Shown here: one piece after another, positions 31,910 through 40,552 of the stretch
How the letters are laid out: every line of letters starts with the position of its first letter
Numbering within the stretch: the first letter of the stretch is position 1
NCBI RefSeq assembly: GCF_000718165.1
Contig: NZ_JOEY01000066.1
Location: forward strand, 1 to 41,913
Direction of reading: 5' to 3'
DNA from: Streptomyces fulvoviolaceus
GTDB lineage: Bacteria; Actinomycetota; Actinomycetes; Streptomycetales; Streptomycetaceae
Length of the DNA stretch: 41,913 nt
Position numbers and translations under genes: made by a program
The notes under the pieces: generated by a model
Seen by the model: the letters and a program-made list of their open reading frames with translations, nothing else
What the model was told of the DNA's origin: nothing
Databases searched by the model: none

Positions 31910-31975
31910 ATGACCACGATCCGCCGGAACTGGACCAAGCGCGTGGAGGCGATCCGCACGGCGGCCCGCACCTGC
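31910..31975 (+). pseudogene. 5' piece of a plasmid backbone gene split by an insertion
   Basis: ATG 31910 with AGGAGG about 9 bases upstream starts MTTIRRNWTKRVEAIRTAARTC, a convincing N-terminus. After ACCTGC at 31970-31975 the sequence changes character. The continuation TCRAYDSDSGNMMPVDP appears at 32985 behind another ACCTGC. Joining the two at the repeat restores a single frame (...IRTAARTCRAYDSDSGN...). As it stands the frame runs into foreign sequence to 32749. Confidence 0.7.
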
Positions 31976-32042
31976 CTGTTGCGCGGCGTTGAAAATGCCG
32001 GCGAAGGCGGCGTTCACGATGCGGACGAACTCCGACGGCGAC

Positions 32043-32070
32043 GCCCCGCCGGTTGGTGTTCCGGCGGGGC
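32043..32070 (-). terminator. Hairpin downstream of the Imm-5-like gene
   Basis: GCCCCGCCGG (32043-32052) pairs perfectly with CCGGCGGGGC (32061-32070) across the 8-base loop TTGGTGTT. It lies about 140 bases past the stop of the minus-strand gene inside the insertion and would end its transcript. Confidence 0.65.
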
Positions 32071-32206
32071 TGTCGTCGGTGAGGTGTCGTTTTCTTCGGC
32101 AAGGTGCCGGTGGATCAGCAACCTCCCGCGCCTGCGATGGCTCGGAGACCGAGAGGCGCTGGCGGCGATCAGCTTCGTGTGGACGGTGCTGACGCCCGAC
32201 GCGCGT

Positions 32207-32722
32207 TCAGCAGTCAAACACCGACCAGCAGATGTCGTTGCGCAATCGCTGGTCGTCAAGTACGAGTTCGCGAATCGCCTCCGGGAGCTGGTCGCGCTGC
32301 CACTGGCACTCGAGTCGCCCTGCGGCCTCACTTTGGCTTTGTGGCGCGGCAGCGCGTGCGGCCTTGATCGCATAGGCGGCCGCACCGAGTTCGTGCGCGG
32401 CGACGTGTGCGACGACTCCGGCCTGGCCGGCGGCGTAGGCGGCATGCCGTGCTGCGCCACGCAGGTCTCGGGCCGCGCCCATCGCATGTCCGCCCGCCGC
32501 GCGGGCCTGCATCATCTTGACCTCGCCACGCACCCAGGCGCGGGCATGCTCGATCGCCTGGCGCGGCCGTGGGTCCTCAGGCTGAGCGGACTCGAAGAGG
32601 CCAAGGACGTGCTCCGCGCACGCTGCCGCCCAAAGGGCGAGGAGATGGTGATCCGAATCAGTGAGGGTCCCACCGCGGCGGATCGTCACGAAGCGAGGGT
32701 CCCTGACCTTCGGGAGGATCAT
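32207..32722 (-). CDS. Imm-5-like putative immunity protein
   Basis: ATG 32722 is preferred over ATG 32731, because GGAAGG lies 10 bases before the former and only 1 base before the latter. The 171-residue protein starts MILPKVRDPRFVTIRRGG and continues HHLLALWAAACAEHVLGLFE, EDPRPRQAIEHARAWVRGE, then alanine-rich helices AARHAAYAAGQAGVVAHVAA and ELGAAAYAIKAARAAAPQ. The pattern CAE.vL.lFE...PeD.RPR.AIe.AR fits the Imm-5-like putative immunity proteins, usually alone in genomes and of unproven function. Here it is the only gene of the insertion. No toxin is next to it. Confidence 0.75.
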   Translation of the reverse strand: MILPKVRDPRFVTIRRGGTLTDSDHHLLALWAAACAEHVLGLFESAQPEDPRPRQAIEHARAWVRGEVKMMQARAAGGHAMGAARDLRGAARHAAYAAGQAGVVAHVAAHELGAAAYAIKAARAAAPQSQSEAAGRLECQWQRDQLPEAIRELVLDDQRLRNDICWSVFDC

Positions 32723-32984
32723 GGTTGGCATTCCTTCCTGCCGGTATGAAGCGAAGCCTGCGAACCCGGTGGTTGATCCGCAAGCTCGGCTACCGATCTC
32801 CGGACAGACGGGACGAGTTCTCAGTCGCCAACCACCTCGCTCACTGCGGCGCGGGCGGCGGCCTCATCGGCAAGGTGCCGCCGCCGACGAACACACCAGC
32901 CTCGCGGGCATGCACCCGAATCCCTCGGCACACAGCATGCCCTCAACCCACCGCCCACATAGGCATCTTGAGTGTCGTTGAACA

Positions 32985-33630
32985 ACCTGCCGCGCCTACG
33001 ACTCCGACAGCGGCAACATGATGCCGGTCGACCCGGCGCGCGCATTCGAGGCGTGGGAGAGCATGCCGGGCGCCAGGCTCACCGAGGACACCCCCGGGCA
33101 GAAGTGGACGGTCCACGTGCACTCCAACCGGTTCTACATCCTGACCGCCGAGGACCCCGCCGCCCCGGCGGACGGCACGCCAGCCGCCGAGGTTCCCGCG
33201 GCTCCCACCGCCGCGCCCAGTTCCGCTCCAGACTGCCCGCACGCCCGCCAGGCCAGCGCACCGGACCACCGCGCGTCCCGCACGCTCGCCCGCCGCAGGC
33301 GAGCATCCGGCATGCCGGGCCGTGACCAGCTGCCCGGCCACCTGCCCGCCATGGCGGTTGAGCTCGTGGGGAAGGCTGTCCGCGTGAAACTCGCCCAGGG
33401 CTACAGCCACAAGCAGATCCGGGACGAGTTCGAGGAGCAGCGAGCCCAGGCCGTAACCGCCGGAGATACCGGGAGGGCAACGGCGCTGGGAACGATGCTC
33501 ACGGTGCATGCCCTGATGGTGGCCGGGGAGGACACCGAACCCACCCCCTCCGGTCCCGGCCACAGCTCCTCGGATGAGCGGCAGCCCGTTCAGCCCCACG
33601 CCGCCAGTTCCCGGCGAGAGGGGATCGTGA
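32985..33630 (+). pseudogene. 3' piece of the split backbone gene
   Basis: The frame from 32985 reads TCRAYDSDSGNMMPVDPARA, FEAWESMPGARLTEDTPG and KWTVHVHSNRFYILT, then an Ala/Pro-rich linker and MAVELVGKAVRVKLAQGYSH followed by KQIRDEFEEQRAQAVTAG. It stays open into the next gene. A change of frame somewhere in the C-rich stretch 33537-33560 would give a natural end PPVPGERGS at a TGA (33628-33630) overlapping the next GTG start. The family is not known to me; the protein of about 230 residues seems specific to this backbone. Its own start (31910) is separated by the insertion, so it is not expressed as a normal protein. Confidence 0.6.
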
Positions 33631-34129
33631 GCGACGACAACGTATTGTCCCGCATCGACTCCGTCTTGCACGACGCAGCCGTCGCCGAAGACCTCACCGT
33701 CAGCGACGACGCCATGCGATCGGTCCCCCTGGCCGACGAGGACGAAATCATCCACGCCTACACCCGCGCCCAGGCCCTGGCCGACGGGTCCTGGTCGCCG
33801 CAGACGCCGACGCAGCGAAGGAGGCGGGCTTCCGCGTCCCGGTCGCCCTGACCAGCGCCGTGTGGGAGGACTGCGTGGCCTGGTCCGACCGGGACAGCAA
33901 CCGGCAGACCCCGCAGGACGAGCGCGGCCGCCTCTGGGACGTGCTGTTCATGTCCCGTGCGGCCATCCGGCGCAGCGGCGGGGGCGGCGGCGAGGTCACC
34001 GTCGACCTCCGGCGGGTGCCGCGCAACGGCCGCGACCGGCAGGCGCGCAGGGTCCAGCTCGTGTGCGCGATCGGGCCCGGCGACCACGGCGAGCCCGTGA
34101 TCACGATCATGCAGCCCGGCGAGGACTGA
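33627..34129 (+). pseudogene. DUF6573-like protein with one frame break
   Basis: GTG 33627 behind GAGAGGGGATC starts VSDDNVLSRIDSVLHDAAVA. The frame continues VPLADEDEIIHAYTRAQALADG to about 33786. The matching continuation VLVAADADAAKEAGFRVPVA, LTSAVWEDCVAWSDRDSNRQ, TPQDERGRLWDVLFMSR and VQLVCAIGPGDHGEPVITIM follows in another frame, ending at 34129. A fourth G in the run 33786-33788 would repair it. The pattern AYTRAxALADG...FRVPVALT...QDExGRLWDVL...GEPVITI is that of the DUF6573 family found on actinobacterial plasmids and phages; its function is unknown. The corrected length is 167 residues. Confidence 0.75.
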
Positions 34130-34324
34130 TCCCCGCCACCCGAGGGGCGCGGACACTGCCCGCCCCTCGGGGCACCGGCGTAACCGAGATGTGACCCATG
34201 GTCGGGGTCCATGGTCGCCTCCGTGGTCGCCCCCGTCCGGTGTCCTTCCCTTGCCCACCCAGCGGCAACCGGCCCTGGACCGCCCCCAGTTCACGACCCC
34301 TACGCATCAACGGAGGCAGCAACC
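34130..34324. other. Leader region before two small genes
   Basis: These 195 bases hold a ribosome site (GGAGG at 34310-34314) for the next gene and no gene of their own. No shared backbone element is seen here, so the following small genes are probably read through from upstream. Confidence 0.45.
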
Positions 34325-34549
34325 GTGATCTTCTTCAGCATCGCCGCCGGGTTCCTGCTCGGCCTCCTCGCCGCCCTCACCGCCGCGCGCGTCTCACAGC
34401 GCCTGCGGCCCGAGCCGACGTGCACCACCTGTTCGACGATGACCAACTGGCCGATTCGCGGCCACGACGACCGAGGGTGCCCCAACTACTGGCGGGACGT
34501 CAGCGCATCACCGGCCGCCCGCGACGGCGCCCAGCCACACCCCGAGTGA
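34325..34549 (+). CDS. Small membrane protein with Cys pair
   Basis: GTG 34325 behind GGAGG (10 bases upstream) gives 74 residues: VIFFSIAAGFLLGLLAALTA, a membrane-spanning N-terminal helix, then ARVSQRLRPEP, a CTTC pair and a CPNYW motif further on. It might bind zinc or be a lipid-proximal anchor; no family is recognised. It belongs to the co-oriented backbone set. Confidence 0.6.
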   Translation: MIFFSIAAGFLLGLLAALTAARVSQRLRPEPTCTTCSTMTNWPIRGHDDRGCPNYWRDVSASPAARDGAQPHPE

Positions 34550-34698
34550 CGGCGGACCTGCCGCCCACCCAACCGCACCGAAGACGTGCAGCCCCCGGCC
34601 GGGGCCCATGGCCGGCCTCCCCGCCGACCCGCCCCGGCCGAGCACCGCACGCAGGCCGCCAACCCCACCGCCCACCGGTCCACTCTGGAGAACCCGCC

Positions 34699-34848
34699 AT
34701 GTCCGCGAAGACCCGCAAGTGCCGCGACTGCGACACCAACAACGACGCCACCGCGCCTGAGTGCCTCGTCTGCGGCCTCCCGCTCCCCCGGTCCCGGGTA
34801 CGGGGCGCCCGCGTCTCCCGCGTACGACGAAGCCGCGACCTGCGCTGA
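34699..34848 (+). CDS. Small zinc-ribbon protein
   Basis: ATG 34699 behind GGAG (34688-34691) encodes 49 residues: MSAKTRKCRDCDTNNDATAP, then ECLVCGLPLPRSR and a very basic tail, GARVSRVRRSRDLR. The pairs CRDC and CLVC, 13 residues apart, form a zinc ribbon. The basic tail suggests nucleic-acid binding. No named family. Confidence 0.6.
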   Translation: MSAKTRKCRDCDTNNDATAPECLVCGLPLPRSRVRGARVSRVRRSRDLR

Positions 34849-35032
34849 GCAGCTCCCGATCAGCCCCGGCCGCAGCCCCGGGCTGTACCCCGCCCTCTCG
34901 ACGGACCACATCGCACGCCATGCGTCGTTCTTCAACGCCCTCCGGCACGTCCAGACAGGACGGCGCCCCTGACCAGCACGGTTACCCAACTCCTCCCGGG
35001 AAAAAGGGTGTTACCCCACAGCCAGAATGGCG

Positions 35033-35060
35033 TATAATTGATTTCATGAGCAAGCGGCAA
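35033..35060 (+). promoter_or_regulatory. Backbone element copy 2 (TATAAT-TGATTTCA...AGCGGCAA)
   Basis: A perfect TATAAT (35033-35038) begins the 28-base block, followed by TGATTTCATG and AAGCGGCAA. Upstream TGTTAC (35009-35014) is a weak -35 candidate at 18 bases. The ParB-like gene starts 36 bases further on, the same distance as for copy 1. The conserved part downstream of the -10 box suggests an operator or leader function as well. Confidence 0.7.
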
Positions 35061-35096
35061 CTTGCTCGACGCCAACCGATCGCACAAGGAGCACAC

Positions 35097-36643
35097 GTGA
35101 GCGACACCGCGACAACAACACCGCTGCAGCGGGTCACCCTGCAGCTCGGCCAGATCCGCGTCAACGAGAACAACGTCCGCCAGAACCTCAGCCTCGACGA
35201 GAAGTTCCTCAAGTCCATCGCAGCCAACGGCGTGAAGGTCCCCGTCGTGGTCCTCCCGCTCGACAACGACACGCACGCGTACGAGCTGAAGATGGGCCAC
35301 CGGCGCTACTTCGCCGCCCGGGCCACCAAGGAGACCGAGGAGGAACAGGACGCAATCGAGGTCCCCGCGTACGTGCTCGACCCCTCCCTGAGGGAGGCCG
35401 GTGAGGACTTCATCGACCAGCTCATCGAGAACGACGACGCCTACCGCCAGGGCCTGACCGAACTGGAGCAGGCCGACGCCCTGTTCGGTGCGGTCGGCGC
35501 GGGCATGAAGCAGACCAGGGTCGCCGAGCTCACCGGCCGGTCCCGCACCAAGGTCTCCCGCGCGGTCAGGACCGCCAAGACGGTCGGCGAGCGGACCCGT
35601 TCGGTGCTCACCAAAGCCGGTACGTACGACCTCGACCTCGAAGTGCTCGGTGTGCTGGGCGAGTTCGACGACGACGGCGACGCCGTAGACCGGCTGCTGG
35701 AGGCCCACCGTGCCGGTCGCTTCGAGTTCCAGGTGCAGTGGGAGCGCGACGACCGCGAAGAGCAGCAGGCTCGCGCCACGGTCCGCCCGCAGCTGCAGGA
35801 GGCCGGGGTGCGGCTGGCCGAGGACTCCGACACGCTCCCGCCGACCGCCGAGCTGCTCGCCGAGCTGGACGGCCCAGGCGGCGAGCCCATGAGCGCCGAG
35901 GCGCACGCCGCCTGCCCCGGCCACGTGGCGACCTGGGCGGAGAACCCCCGCGAGCCCGGCGAGGTGGACTACTTCTGCACCGACCCGGACCACTTCGGCC
36001 ACCGTCCGCCCCAGGAGGACGAGCCGGAGACGGACGGCGACAGGGACGTGCCAAGGCCGAGGCGGCAGCGGAGGCCAAGCCGTCGGAGCCGTCGCGCGAG
36101 TACGCCAAGGCGGGCAACAAGGCCTACCGCGCCGCCGAGAAAGCCCGGCTGGCGTGGCTGAAGGACCTGATCGGCCGCAAGACCGCACCCAAACCGCTCG
36201 CCGCGTTCGTCACCGAGCAGCTCCTGACCTGCCCCAAGCCGGTGGCCCAGTGGTCGGGGGACGTCGGCCGCCGCAACGTCATCCAGGAGCTGACCGGCTA
36301 CGACCAGCCCGCCGAGCGCGCCAGGACGGCGCCCCCGGCCAAGCTCACCCTGCTGAACTTCGCGGTACTGGCCGCGACGTTCGAGAAGCGGATGGGCGAG
36401 ACCCGGACCTGGCGCACCGACCGCACCGCCCAGTCCGCCGTCTACGAGCTGCGCGAAATCCGCGCGGACGCCCGCACGTGGCTGACGTTCCTGGCCGAGC
36501 TCGGCTACCCGCTCTCCGGCGTCGAACAGGCCGTGGTCGACAACGAGCCCTTCCAGGAGCGCGAGGAAGGCGCGGCCGACGAGCAGGCCGCCGAGGGCAC
36601 CCCGGACGGCGACAGCGCCGAGGACTCCGAGGACGCGTCCTGA
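35097..36643 (+). CDS. ParB-like protein with long C-terminal extension, one frame break
   Basis: GTG 35097 (VSDTATTTPLQRVTLQLGQ) follows AAGGAG by 7 bases. The ParB/Srx N-terminus reads IRVNENNVRQNLSLDEKF, LKSIAANGVKVPVVVLPLD, then GHRRYFAA (ParB box variant) and IDQLIENDDAYRQGLTELEQ. The helix-turn-helix VAELTGRSRTKVSRAVRTAK follows. About residue 315 the frame breaks: KAEAAAEAKPSEPSREYAKA and RAAEKARLAWLKDLIGRK continue one frame over, consistent with a missing G near 36048-36052, and the protein ends at 36643 with an acidic tail. The full length is about 515 residues, longer than classical ParB. No ParA is adjacent, so it may serve in regulation or plasmid maintenance rather than textbook partition. 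It is driven by backbone element copy 2. Confidence 0.8.
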
Positions 36644-36644
36644 C

Positions 36645-36688
36645 CCGGGGCCGGGGCCGGGACCGGCCGGTCCCGGCCCCGGCCCCGG
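36645..36688 (+). terminator. 20-bp perfect stem terminator after the ParB-like gene
   Basis: Bases 36645-36664 and 36669-36688 are perfect complements (arm CCGGGGCCGGGGCCGGGACC) around a GGCC loop. It begins directly after the TGA at 36641-36643. This is the strongest hairpin in the window. Confidence 0.85.
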
Positions 36689-36742
36689 CACTCCTCCCGC
36701 TCCCTTCAGTCTCCCGCTGCGCGCCGCCCGGAAGGCCTCACC

Positions 36743-37384
36743 ATGCTCCGCTCCGAACTCCGCCTCCACGCCCCTCTGTTCGTCACCCAGGCCGCCGTCA
36801 GCAACCACACCGGGCTCATCGCCCGGGCCGGACTCGCCATGCCGGCCGCGCCGTTCGGCTCGCCCGCCTGGCAGCTGCCCGCCCTGGTCTCCTACCTTCA
36901 CCGCCTCCACCAGGACCAGGAGGACCCCTCCCCCGAACTGTGGCGCGCGCACACCGAACGCCCCACCGGCCCCCTCGTGCCCCGGCCGCACATCCGCTAT
37001 CAGGCCGACGGGCTGCACGACCCGGACACGGTCTGCGTCCTCGATATCCAGCTCGGCCCGCGCGATGAGGAGACCGGCTGGCCCGCCTGCGACCTCGCCG
37101 TCATCGAGCAGGAGGAGGGCGCCTGCCCGTTCGGGCGTGTCACCCGCCGCCACGGCGCCGAAGCGATCGCCGCGTACGCCGCCGAGGAACTCACCGCCGA
37201 GCACGCCCGCCTCATGGACCGTGCCCGCCAACACCAGGACACCTCCTTCGTACGCCTCGCCGACCTGACACAGCGCGCCGCCAACTGGGCCGACAAGATC
37301 CGCGCCGCCGCGCACGCCGATGCCGTCCACGCCCAGGCCGACCGCGCCCAGGCCGACCGCGCCCGCGCCCGCATCACCCGCTGA
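36743..37384 (+). CDS. Unrecognised backbone protein
   Basis: ATG 36743 (GGAAGG about 9 bases upstream) gives 213 residues: MLRSELRLHAPLFVTQAAVS, WQLPALVSYLHRLHQDQED, then VCVLDIQLGPRDEETGWPAC and a helical Ala/Arg-rich end (HADAVHAQADRAQADRARAR). No motif points to a function. It follows the ParB-like gene after a terminator, so it must have its own promoter or rely on read-through; no backbone element is seen before it. Confidence 0.6.
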   Translation: MLRSELRLHAPLFVTQAAVSNHTGLIARAGLAMPAAPFGSPAWQLPALVSYLHRLHQDQEDPSPELWRAHTERPTGPLVPRPHIRYQADGLHDPDTVCVLDIQLGPRDEETGWPACDLAVIEQEEGACPFGRVTRRHGAEAIAAYAAEELTAEHARLMDRARQHQDTSFVRLADLTQRAANWADKIRAAAHADAVHAQADRAQADRARARITR

Positions 37385-37430
37385 CCGCCCCATAAGCCCG
37401 CGCCGACTGCCCGCATTGGAGGCCTGCACC

Positions 37431-37670
37431 ATGACCGAGTTCGAGCCCGCCTCTCCGACCTACGGCATCTCTTGTGCGGGTGCGGACTTCGGCATGAGCT
37501 GGTGCCGAGTTCCAGGGCAGGGTGAGGTGCGCCGACGCGAGCCGGGAGCCGCCCCTCGTTCGAGTGAAGCCCTCGCTGCTCAAAGGTCGTCGGCTGGGAC
37601 GGCCGGTAGGAAGCGGAGGTATGGCGATCAGGGGGACGGGCGGATCAGCAGCGGCCAGACGCCGACGTGA
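37431..37670 (+). pseudogene. Start of a backbone gene, apparently cut off
   Basis: ATG 37431 behind TTGGAGGCC starts MTEFEPASPTYGISC, which looks like a genuine N-terminus in the style of the backbone. After about 15-25 codons the frame loses coding character and overlaps the beginning of the NACHT gene. I read it as the stump of a gene displaced by the arrival of the NACHT region; the rest was not found downstream. Confidence 0.35.
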
Positions 37671-40356
37671 CGGATGGTTGTATCTGTCGCTGACGTCGAC
37701 CGGCATGGCCGGGGCAGTGTGGGTGAGCTGGCGCTTCGGGTTGCCGGTGGCAGCCACGGTCATGGCATTGCTGCCGACGGTGGGCGGGATATACCTGTCG
37801 TGGGCGACCTTCCGCAACACCAGCGTGACGCATTACGCGGCCGGACCCGATCTCGCCGCGGCAGCAGACTGGCTGGCCACTGAAGTGCGTGGGCAGTGGG
37901 CGGCCGAACTGGCGGCGCGACGGGTCACTGTCCCGTATGCGCTGGCCGTCTCCTGGTGCCCCGCCGAAGGAGCGGCGTTAAGCGAGCCCTGGGAGCTGAT
38001 ACAGCGCACGGCCCGCGGATGGCCGGGAGGCCCGCCCGGGAACCCGGAGGATTGGGCGCAGGAACCGGCAGGGCTGGCGGGGCGAGATGGGGAGATCACC
38101 GATGTATTCCTGCGGCTCATCCCGACCCGCCGCCTGACGGTTCTGGGAGAGCCGGGATCCGGCAAGACCGTACTACTGATCCGGCTGCTCCTGGGTTTGG
38201 TGGAGGCACGGGCCGAGGGAGGGCCAGTTCCGGTGCTGCTGCCGTTGGCGTCCTGGGACCCCGCCACGCTGCCATTTGGGGAATGGCTGGCCCAACAGCT
38301 CGCTCGTGACTACCCGATGCTGGGCCGTGCCGAGGCAGTGCCCGACGGACGCGATGCATCCGCGCGGGCGTTGACCGAGGCGGGCCTGGTGCTGCCGCTG
38401 CTGGACGGGTTCGATGAATTGCCCCCGCGGACCAGGGCGCTGGCGCTCGACGGGATCAACGAAGCACTGCCGCCGGGGCAAGCCGTGGTGCTCTCCAGCC
38501 GCAGGGACGCCTACCTTGATACGGCAGGCTCCGTCGGCCGGCTCCCGGTCCGGCTGGCGACCGCCGCAGCGGTGGAACTGTGTCCCCTGGGCCGGCAGAC
38601 GGTCGCCGACTATCTCGTGCGAGGCACTGGAGACTTGGAAGGGACCGCCGAAGCCCGCTGGCGGCCGGTGCTGGAGCAATTCGACGGCCCAGCGCGATCA
38701 CCGGTGGCGGCCGCTCTGTCCACACCGCTGATGCTGTCACTGGCCACCGCTGTCTATAACTCCCGTCCTGGTGAGGACCTTACGGCCCTGCCGGATCCGG
38801 CCGAGCTGTGCGACCGCGCCCGCCTGCCCGAGCGCCGCGACGTGGAGCGGCACCTGCTGGGCGCATCCGTCCCCGCTGCCTACCGGCCGCACCCCCGCCG
38901 CTCCTGCCGCTGGAGCACCCGCACCGCGGTGCGCACCCTGCGCTTCCTGGCGGCCCACCTGTGCCGTCTCGACGGCGGCAGCACCGATCTAGCCTGGTGG
39001 CGACTGCGCTCTGCAGTGCCGCGCCGTCTAGTGGCCCACACCACCGGCGTGCTCCTCGGGCTGGTTTCCTGGACCACCGCACTGCTGGCCGCCTACGTCC
39101 GTACTAGCCTGACCGGCGACACACACCTCTGGTGGGTGGTGGGAGCGCCTTCGGCGTTGATCGCCGGTATGGCTGCCGGGCTGGCCTGTGACGTCAGCGC
39201 GGCGATGACCGCCGGGACGACCTCCACGGCCGCCAGCACGCTAGCGTTCTGGATAGTCGATCCCGCCCAGGCGGGGCCGCGCTTCCCCTCGGATTACGTT
39301 CCGGTCGGCGGGCTCGCCTTCGGATTCGCTGCCGGCCTGATCGGAAGTCTGGTTGGTGCCCGAACTGCCCGCTCGTGCAACTCTTCACATACAGCGGCTC
39401 CCTGGTCCTGGGACTGGGGAATGTGCCTGCGCGGCCTGGCGGCCGGGCTGGCCCTGTGGTTCCCCTGCGCCTGGCTCGGCGCCGTTACCGCCTGGTCCGT
39501 TGCCCTGGTCAACGCCGCTGTCTATGCCACCGCTGGCGGCCTTCTCGGATCCGCTGCCAGCCGTCCGGACACCTACCTTCCTGCCCCAGCCACCCGACTG
39601 CGCTGGTCCTTCGACCCACGCGTCATCGCCGTCGGGCTGGCCGCCGGCCCCGCCTTCGGAATGGCGCTGCTCCTCATGGATTACCCTGCCGCAGTTCTCG
39701 CGGGCGGCCAATACTCCCTCGTCGACGGGCCCACCAGCTACGTCCTGTACTCCGCGCTGGACGGGCTCGGCCTCGGCCTGGCCGCGGCGGTGCGGGCCCG
39801 CCCCGCCGACGCGGCCACTGCCTCAGCGCCCGGTTTCCTCCTGCGCCAGGACCGCGCGACCTTCCGTCACCTCGTCCTGCTCACCGCCCCCTTCGCAGGA
39901 CTCGCGCTCGCTGCGCCTAACGCGCTCGCCGTCCTGATCACCGGCGACCCGTTCTCCAGCTTCCTTGTCCCGCCCGACGGCACCCACATCCTCTCCCCCC
40001 TTCCCCCGGCAGCCCGATCTGGGGCATATTGCTTGGCCCTCGCCGTGTGCGGACTCGCCGTGGGCCTGGCCGCCGCCATCAGCCGCACCGCCTGCTGGCC
40101 CTACACCCTCACCCGCGTCTACCTCGCTGTCCGCCACAATCTCCCGTTCCACCTCACGGAGTTCCTGGCCGACGCCCACGGGCGCCGTTCCGTACTCCGC
40201 CAAGCCGGAGCCGTCTATCAGTTCCGCCACCTCGAACTGCAGCACCACCTCACCCAACCAGCGGATGCCGCCTCCCGTCAGAGCCCAGCACAACGGACCG
40301 GTGAACCCACCGCGGCGAATGTGGCTGCACCTGAAACGGACAACGGACGGAGCTGA
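37621..40356 (+). CDS. NACHT-domain NTPase with many membrane segments
   Basis: ATG 37621 (MAIRGTGGSAAARRRRDGWL) sits just behind GCGGAGGT; the frame is open to 37522, so a slightly earlier start cannot be excluded. Of 911 residues, about 20-65 contain two membrane helices (YLSLTSTGMAGAVWVSW, VAATVMALLPTVGGIYLSW). The NACHT core follows: Walker A VLGEPGSGKTVLLIRLL, Walker B VLPLLDGFDELPP and VLSSRRDAYLD. From about residue 480 there are at least eight hydrophobic helices (for example TTGVLLGLVSWTTALLAAYV, AGLALWFPCAWLGAVTAW). Near the C-terminus, GAVYQFRHLELQHHL is a motif I recall at the ends of Streptomyces NACHT proteins. bNACHT proteins include proven anti-phage defences; membrane disruption upon activation is a reasonable inference. 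It sits between two backbone operons and is probably cargo. Confidence 0.82.
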   Translation: MAIRGTGGSAAARRRRDGWLYLSLTSTGMAGAVWVSWRFGLPVAATVMALLPTVGGIYLSWATFRNTSVTHYAAGPDLAAAADWLATEVRGQWAAELAARRVTVPYALAVSWCPAEGAALSEPWELIQRTARGWPGGPPGNPEDWAQEPAGLAGRDGEITDVFLRLIPTRRLTVLGEPGSGKTVLLIRLLLGLVEARAEGGPVPVLLPLASWDPATLPFGEWLAQQLARDYPMLGRAEAVPDGRDASARALTEAGLVLPLLDGFDELPPRTRALALDGINEALPPGQAVVLSSRRDAYLDTAGSVGRLPVRLATAAAVELCPLGRQTVADYLVRGTGDLEGTAEARWRPVLEQFDGPARSPVAAALSTPLMLSLATAVYNSRPGEDLTALPDPAELCDRARLPERRDVERHLLGASVPAAYRPHPRRSCRWSTRTAVRTLRFLAAHLCRLDGGSTDLAWWRLRSAVPRRLVAHTTGVLLGLVSWTTALLAAYVRTSLTGDTHLWWVVGAPSALIAGMAAGLACDVSAAMTAGTTSTAASTLAFWIVDPAQAGPRFPSDYVPVGGLAFGFAAGLIGSLVGARTARSCNSSHTAAPWSWDWGMCLRGLAAGLALWFPCAWLGAVTAWSVALVNAAVYATAGGLLGSAASRPDTYLPAPATRLRWSFDPRVIAVGLAAGPAFGMALLLMDYPAAVLAGGQYSLVDGPTSYVLYSALDGLGLGLAAAVRARPADAATASAPGFLLRQDRATFRHLVLLTAPFAGLALAAPNALAVLITGDPFSSFLVPPDGTHILSPLPPAARSGAYCLALAVCGLAVGLAAAISRTACWPYTLTRVYLAVRHNLPFHLTEFLADAHGRRSVLRQAGAVYQFRHLELQHHLTQPADAASRQSPAQRTGEPTAANVAAPETDNGRS

Positions 40357-40464
40357 TGGTCACCGCACCGTTCCACGTCCGGGACAAGCAGGTGCCGCAC
40401 TTCGAGAAGGAGTGGGTCGCGTACGGCAGCAGCCGGTCGTGACACGCTCACTGTGCCGGCGAGA

Positions 40465-40516
40465 TTGACAGCCACCCACCAAGAGCGTCATATTGATTAC
40501 GCGAACTTAGCGTCAA
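40465..40516 (+). promoter_or_regulatory. Promoter with backbone element copy 3
   Basis: TTGACA (40465-40470), 17 bases, TCATAT (40488-40493): a fair sigma-70-type promoter. Overlapping it is the third copy of the backbone element, ATTGATT (40492-40498), 10 bases, TAGCGTCAA. The spacing between the two conserved words is within one base of copies 1 and 2. The gene start is about 175 bases downstream, a longer leader than for the other copies. Confidence 0.65.
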
Positions 40517-40536
40517 AAGCGGTGGGCGGCGGAAGG

Positions 40537-40552
40537 CACCCCCAAGGGGGTG
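40537..40552 (+). promoter_or_regulatory. Leader hairpin
   Basis: CACCCCC and GGGGGTG are adjacent inverted words with AA between them, inside the 175-base leader of the next gene. It could act in attenuation or RNA stability. It is small and may be incidental. Confidence 0.35.

Larger units (their letters stand above)
31976..32990. mobile_element. About 1-kb insertion flanked by ACCTGC, carrying an Imm-5-like gene
   Basis: ACCTGC occurs at 31970-31975 and 32985-32990, exactly where the host gene is interrupted and resumes. This looks like a 6-base target duplication or a recombination site. The insert carries one minus-strand gene and no transposase or integrase. Its ends (CTGTTGCGCGG... 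and ...GTCGTTGAACA) show only a weak inverted resemblance (TGTT). It is therefore a non-autonomous element or a cassette; how it moved is not visible. Confidence 0.65.
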
